Of a stretch of 64,000 nucleotides of DNA, positions 62,175 through 64,000 are shown piece by piece; the first letter of the stretch is position 1, and the number at the start of each line of letters is the position of its first letter. Source of the DNA: Shimia sp. Alg240-R146. GTDB lineage: Bacteria > Pseudomonadota > Alphaproteobacteria > Rhodobacterales > Rhodobacteraceae. The stretch spans positions 62,001-126,000 of the forward strand of contig NZ_CAMZOK010000001.1 in the NCBI RefSeq assembly GCF_947331465.1. The letters run 5' to 3'. A program made the position numbers and the translations under genes. The notes below the pieces were generated by a model. That model was not told where the DNA came from, searched no databases, and saw nothing but the letters and a program-made list of their open reading frames with translations.

Positions 62175-62885
62175 CTAAGCTGTGCGCGCGCCAGGCAAGG
62201 CACCCAGCGGCATGTCGAGCCCGGCGGGCATCACAAAAAGTTCGATCTGGCCTCGCGACAGGTTCCAGTGGTCGATTGCTAACTGGCTGCAGGCGGCCTC
62301 ATCCCGCGCCTGGATAGCGGCAATCACGTCGTCATGCTGTGCGGCGGCTTCGGTGACATTGCGTGCCATGTCATCGTCTTGCGGGCGGTAAAATGTCATC
62401 GAGATCCGCGCGTGGTCAATCAACAGGCGTTGAAAACTTGGCAGCAAATAGATGTTGTCTGCCATCTCGCCTGTGACTTCATGAAACCGGTTGTTCGCCA
62501 AAGCGCGATCCGTGCCGGAACCGCTGCGTAGCGCGGCGCGGAAATCGTCCTGCGCGGACTGCAGCGCTTCAATCTGGGCTGCGGTCCGATTGACTGCGGC
62601 CAACCGCATCACGGCACCATAGATCATCGGCGCAGCAAGGAAAAAGTCGCGTAGTGTTTTATGGCTCATCTCGCTTACACGCGCGCCGCGGTTTTCGCGC
62701 AGATCAAGGTACCCCTCGCCCGCCAAATTGCGAAACACCTCACGCAAGGGCGTGCGAGACAACGAAAACTCCTCGCTCAGCGCAGTTTCATCAAGGTCAG
62801 AACCTGGCGGCAACTCCAACGTAAGAACCGCGGCTTTCACCGACTCATAGAGCGCCTCTTTGCGGGTTTTCGGGTCGGCCGACAT
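62175..62885 (-). CDS. GntR/FadR-family transcriptional regulator
   Basis: This 236-residue regulator has a winged helix (ALYESVKAAVLTLELPPG, LSEEFSLSRTPLREVFRNLA, EGYLDLRENRGARVSE) and a C-terminal FCD all-helical ligand domain (about 90-220), with His residues in NRFHEVTG and IDHWNL suited to metal or carboxylate binding. I choose the ATG at 62885 because GGAGAG is seven bases upstream; 30 further open codons precede it. It is probably a repressor of the downstream catabolic genes, with its first gene only nine bases after it, and may also control the divergent GlxA-like gene. Confidence 0.9.
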   Translation of the reverse strand: MSADPKTRKEALYESVKAAVLTLELPPGSDLDETALSEEFSLSRTPLREVFRNLAGEGYLDLRENRGARVSEMSHKTLRDFFLAAPMIYGAVMRLAAVNRTAAQIEALQSAQDDFRAALRSGSGTDRALANNRFHEVTGEMADNIYLLPSFQRLLIDHARISMTFYRPQDDDMARNVTEAAAQHDDVIAAIQARDEAACSQLAIDHWNLSRGQIELFVMPAGLDMPLGALPGARTA

Positions 62886-62937
62886 TGGCTCTCTCCATTC
62901 AGGAATCACATACTGTGACCACACGCTATCCATAAAA

Positions 62938-62950
62938 ATACAATATGTAT
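62938..62950. promoter_or_regulatory. dyad operator candidate between divergent regulators
   Basis: ATACA-ATA-TGTAT is a perfect 5-bp inverted repeat with a three-base spacer, lying between the GntR start (62885) and the GlxA-like start (62998). FadR-subfamily GntR proteins bind short dyads of this general size, so this is a plausible autoregulatory operator. Confidence 0.5.
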
Positions 62951-62997
62951 ACAGAAAGAATTTCTTCTTACCCACAACCCTGTGCTAGCCTCATCAC

Positions 62998-63948
62998 ATG
63001 ACCAAAACCGAACGATTTGCCATTCTTCTGGTGCCAGAATTCACGCACATCGCGTTTTCCTGCGCGATTGAGCCCTTGCGCATTGCCAATCTGATCTCCA
63101 ACGAAACCCTTTATGAATGGGTGTTGGCGAGCCATGATGGCAACCGCGAGACCTGTTCCAACGGCACCGTGTCTCTGGTCGACTACAGCTTCAAAGATCT
63201 GCCAAAATGCGACCGCGTTTTTGCGCTGTCCGGAATCAATGTACACAAACACTTGGACCCCGATTTGCTTAACGCGCTGCGTCGCGAGCGTGCCACAGGG
63301 GCCAAAGTCGGCGCGCTTTGCTCCGCTGCGTTCATCCTTGCCAAGGCTGGAATGCTAGACGGCATGCGCGCGGCGATCCATTGGGATTTCCACGACGGTT
63401 TCCTTGAGGATTTCCCTGATGTGAACCTCGTCAGCAGCGTTTTTGTGGCGGATGAACCTATCATCACAGCCTCCGGCGGAACCGCCACCGCTGACTTGAT
63501 GCTGCACCTGATCGAAGACACTCACGGGCCGGACCTCGCCATCGCTGTTGCCGATCAGATGGTCTATAACGCCGTGCGCGAAGGAACCGCCGAACAACGA
63601 GTGTCGCTGCAAAGCCGCCACGGCATGCGCAATCCGCATCTTGTGCGCGCCATCCAGATCATGAACGACTGTATCGAGCGCCCGCGTTCGCCGTCATTAA
63701 TTGCCGAGGAAATCGGCATCTCTACCCGACAGTTGGAACGCATCTTTGGCCGCTACCTGAACTGTTCTCCGAAAAAGTACCTGATGGACCTGCGCCTCAA
63801 CCGCGCCCGCAATCTGTTGGTGCAAACCGATCAATCCGTGACCGAAATAGCGCTCGCCTGCGGCTTTGAAAGCCCTGGTCACTTTGCCCGCGTCTATCGC
63901 GGGAAATTTGGCATCACGCCAACTGCACAGCAATCAAAGATCAGGTGA
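62998..63948 (+). CDS. GlxA-family (DJ-1/PfpI-AraC) transcriptional regulator
   Basis: This 316-residue protein has an N-terminal DJ-1/PfpI-like domain (about 1-180, with GALCSAAFILAKAG resembling the nucleophile elbow). A C-terminal double AraC helix-turn-helix follows (SLIAEEIGISTRQLERIFGR and VTEIALACGFESPGHFARVY). The layout matches GlxA/GbdR/CdhR-type activators that respond to glycine betaine, carnitine or arginine-like compounds. It is divergent from the GntR gene and may regulate the catabolic unit or genes beyond the window edge. The effector is unknown. Confidence 0.9.
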   Translation: MTKTERFAILLVPEFTHIAFSCAIEPLRIANLISNETLYEWVLASHDGNRETCSNGTVSLVDYSFKDLPKCDRVFALSGINVHKHLDPDLLNALRRERATGAKVGALCSAAFILAKAGMLDGMRAAIHWDFHDGFLEDFPDVNLVSSVFVADEPIITASGGTATADLMLHLIEDTHGPDLAIAVADQMVYNAVREGTAEQRVSLQSRHGMRNPHLVRAIQIMNDCIERPRSPSLIAEEIGISTRQLERIFGRYLNCSPKKYLMDLRLNRARNLLVQTDQSVTEIALACGFESPGHFARVYRGKFGITPTAQQSKIR

Positions 63949-64000
63949 CCAAACACCCCGCTATCTATCCTCAACCGCCGGAAACCAAACACGGAACGTT

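Overview
The window is a contiguous piece of chromosome from a Rhodobacterales (Roseobacter-group) alphaproteobacterium. The evidence is the order ubiB-ubiE (minus strand) / mutM-enoyl-CoA hydratase-rpsT-dnaA-dnaN-recF-gyrB (plus strand), which is characteristic of that group, a high-GC codon bias, and many 4-bp ATGA/GTGA stop-start overlaps. No tRNA, rRNA, CRISPR array, insertion sequence or prophage gene was recognised. The whole window looks like stable chromosome with several accessory metabolic and cell-surface islands.

Layout. 1-660: the 3' end of dapA. 847-5674: a small membrane protein, ubiquinone genes ubiB and ubiE, mutM and a crotonase. 5738-6843: a MORN-repeat exported protein coupled to a glycine-zipper protein. 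7116-14354: rpsT and the replication genes dnaA, dnaN, recF and gyrB. Two consensus DnaA boxes and a run of hairpins lie upstream of dnaA, and a hairpin whose loop is a four-tract G-run lies downstream of gyrB. 14569-15483: a glycine-zipper lipoprotein and rpiB. 15480-23141 (minus): a PaaX-type and a LysR-type regulator followed by hyuA-hyuB-FAD oxidoreductase-uronate-dehydrogenase-like dehydrogenase. 23314-26609 (plus): acyl-CoA carboxyltransferase, a DinB-like TIGR03084 protein and a BKACE enzyme. 26760-28542: a TauE/SafE exporter and trhO. 28659-36420 (minus): a tightly packed eight-gene glycoconjugate operon with a nucleotide-sugar dehydrogenase, four glycosyltransferases, a histidine phosphatase, a deacetylase and a methyltransferase. 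36636-38978: a large MscS channel. 39146-45007 (minus): an Opp/Dpp-type ABC importer.

45444-58286 is the most interesting region. A plus-strand run of ten genes contains a serine-palmitoyltransferase-like alpha-oxoamine synthase, a DUF4833 protein, myo-inositol-3-phosphate synthase, a 3-ketodihydrosphingosine-reductase-like SDR, a CdsA-like cytidylyltransferase, two LptF/LptG-type permeases, a GT4 glycosyltransferase, an FGGY sugar kinase and a CDP-alcohol phosphatidyltransferase. Converging on it are an ABC exporter and a six-helix membrane protein. Read together, this looks like a dedicated pathway for making a sphingoid-base or ceramide lipid and an inositol or polyol phosphate head group, glycosylating it and moving it across the envelope. 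No ceramide N-acyltransferase or dedicated acyl carrier protein is in the window. The pathway is my inference from family membership and gene order.

58411-63948: a catabolic unit (GntR regulator, DapA-family lyase, aldehyde dehydrogenase, FAD oxidoreductase) divergent from a GlxA/AraC-type regulator. The layout resembles hydroxyproline or related amine catabolism.
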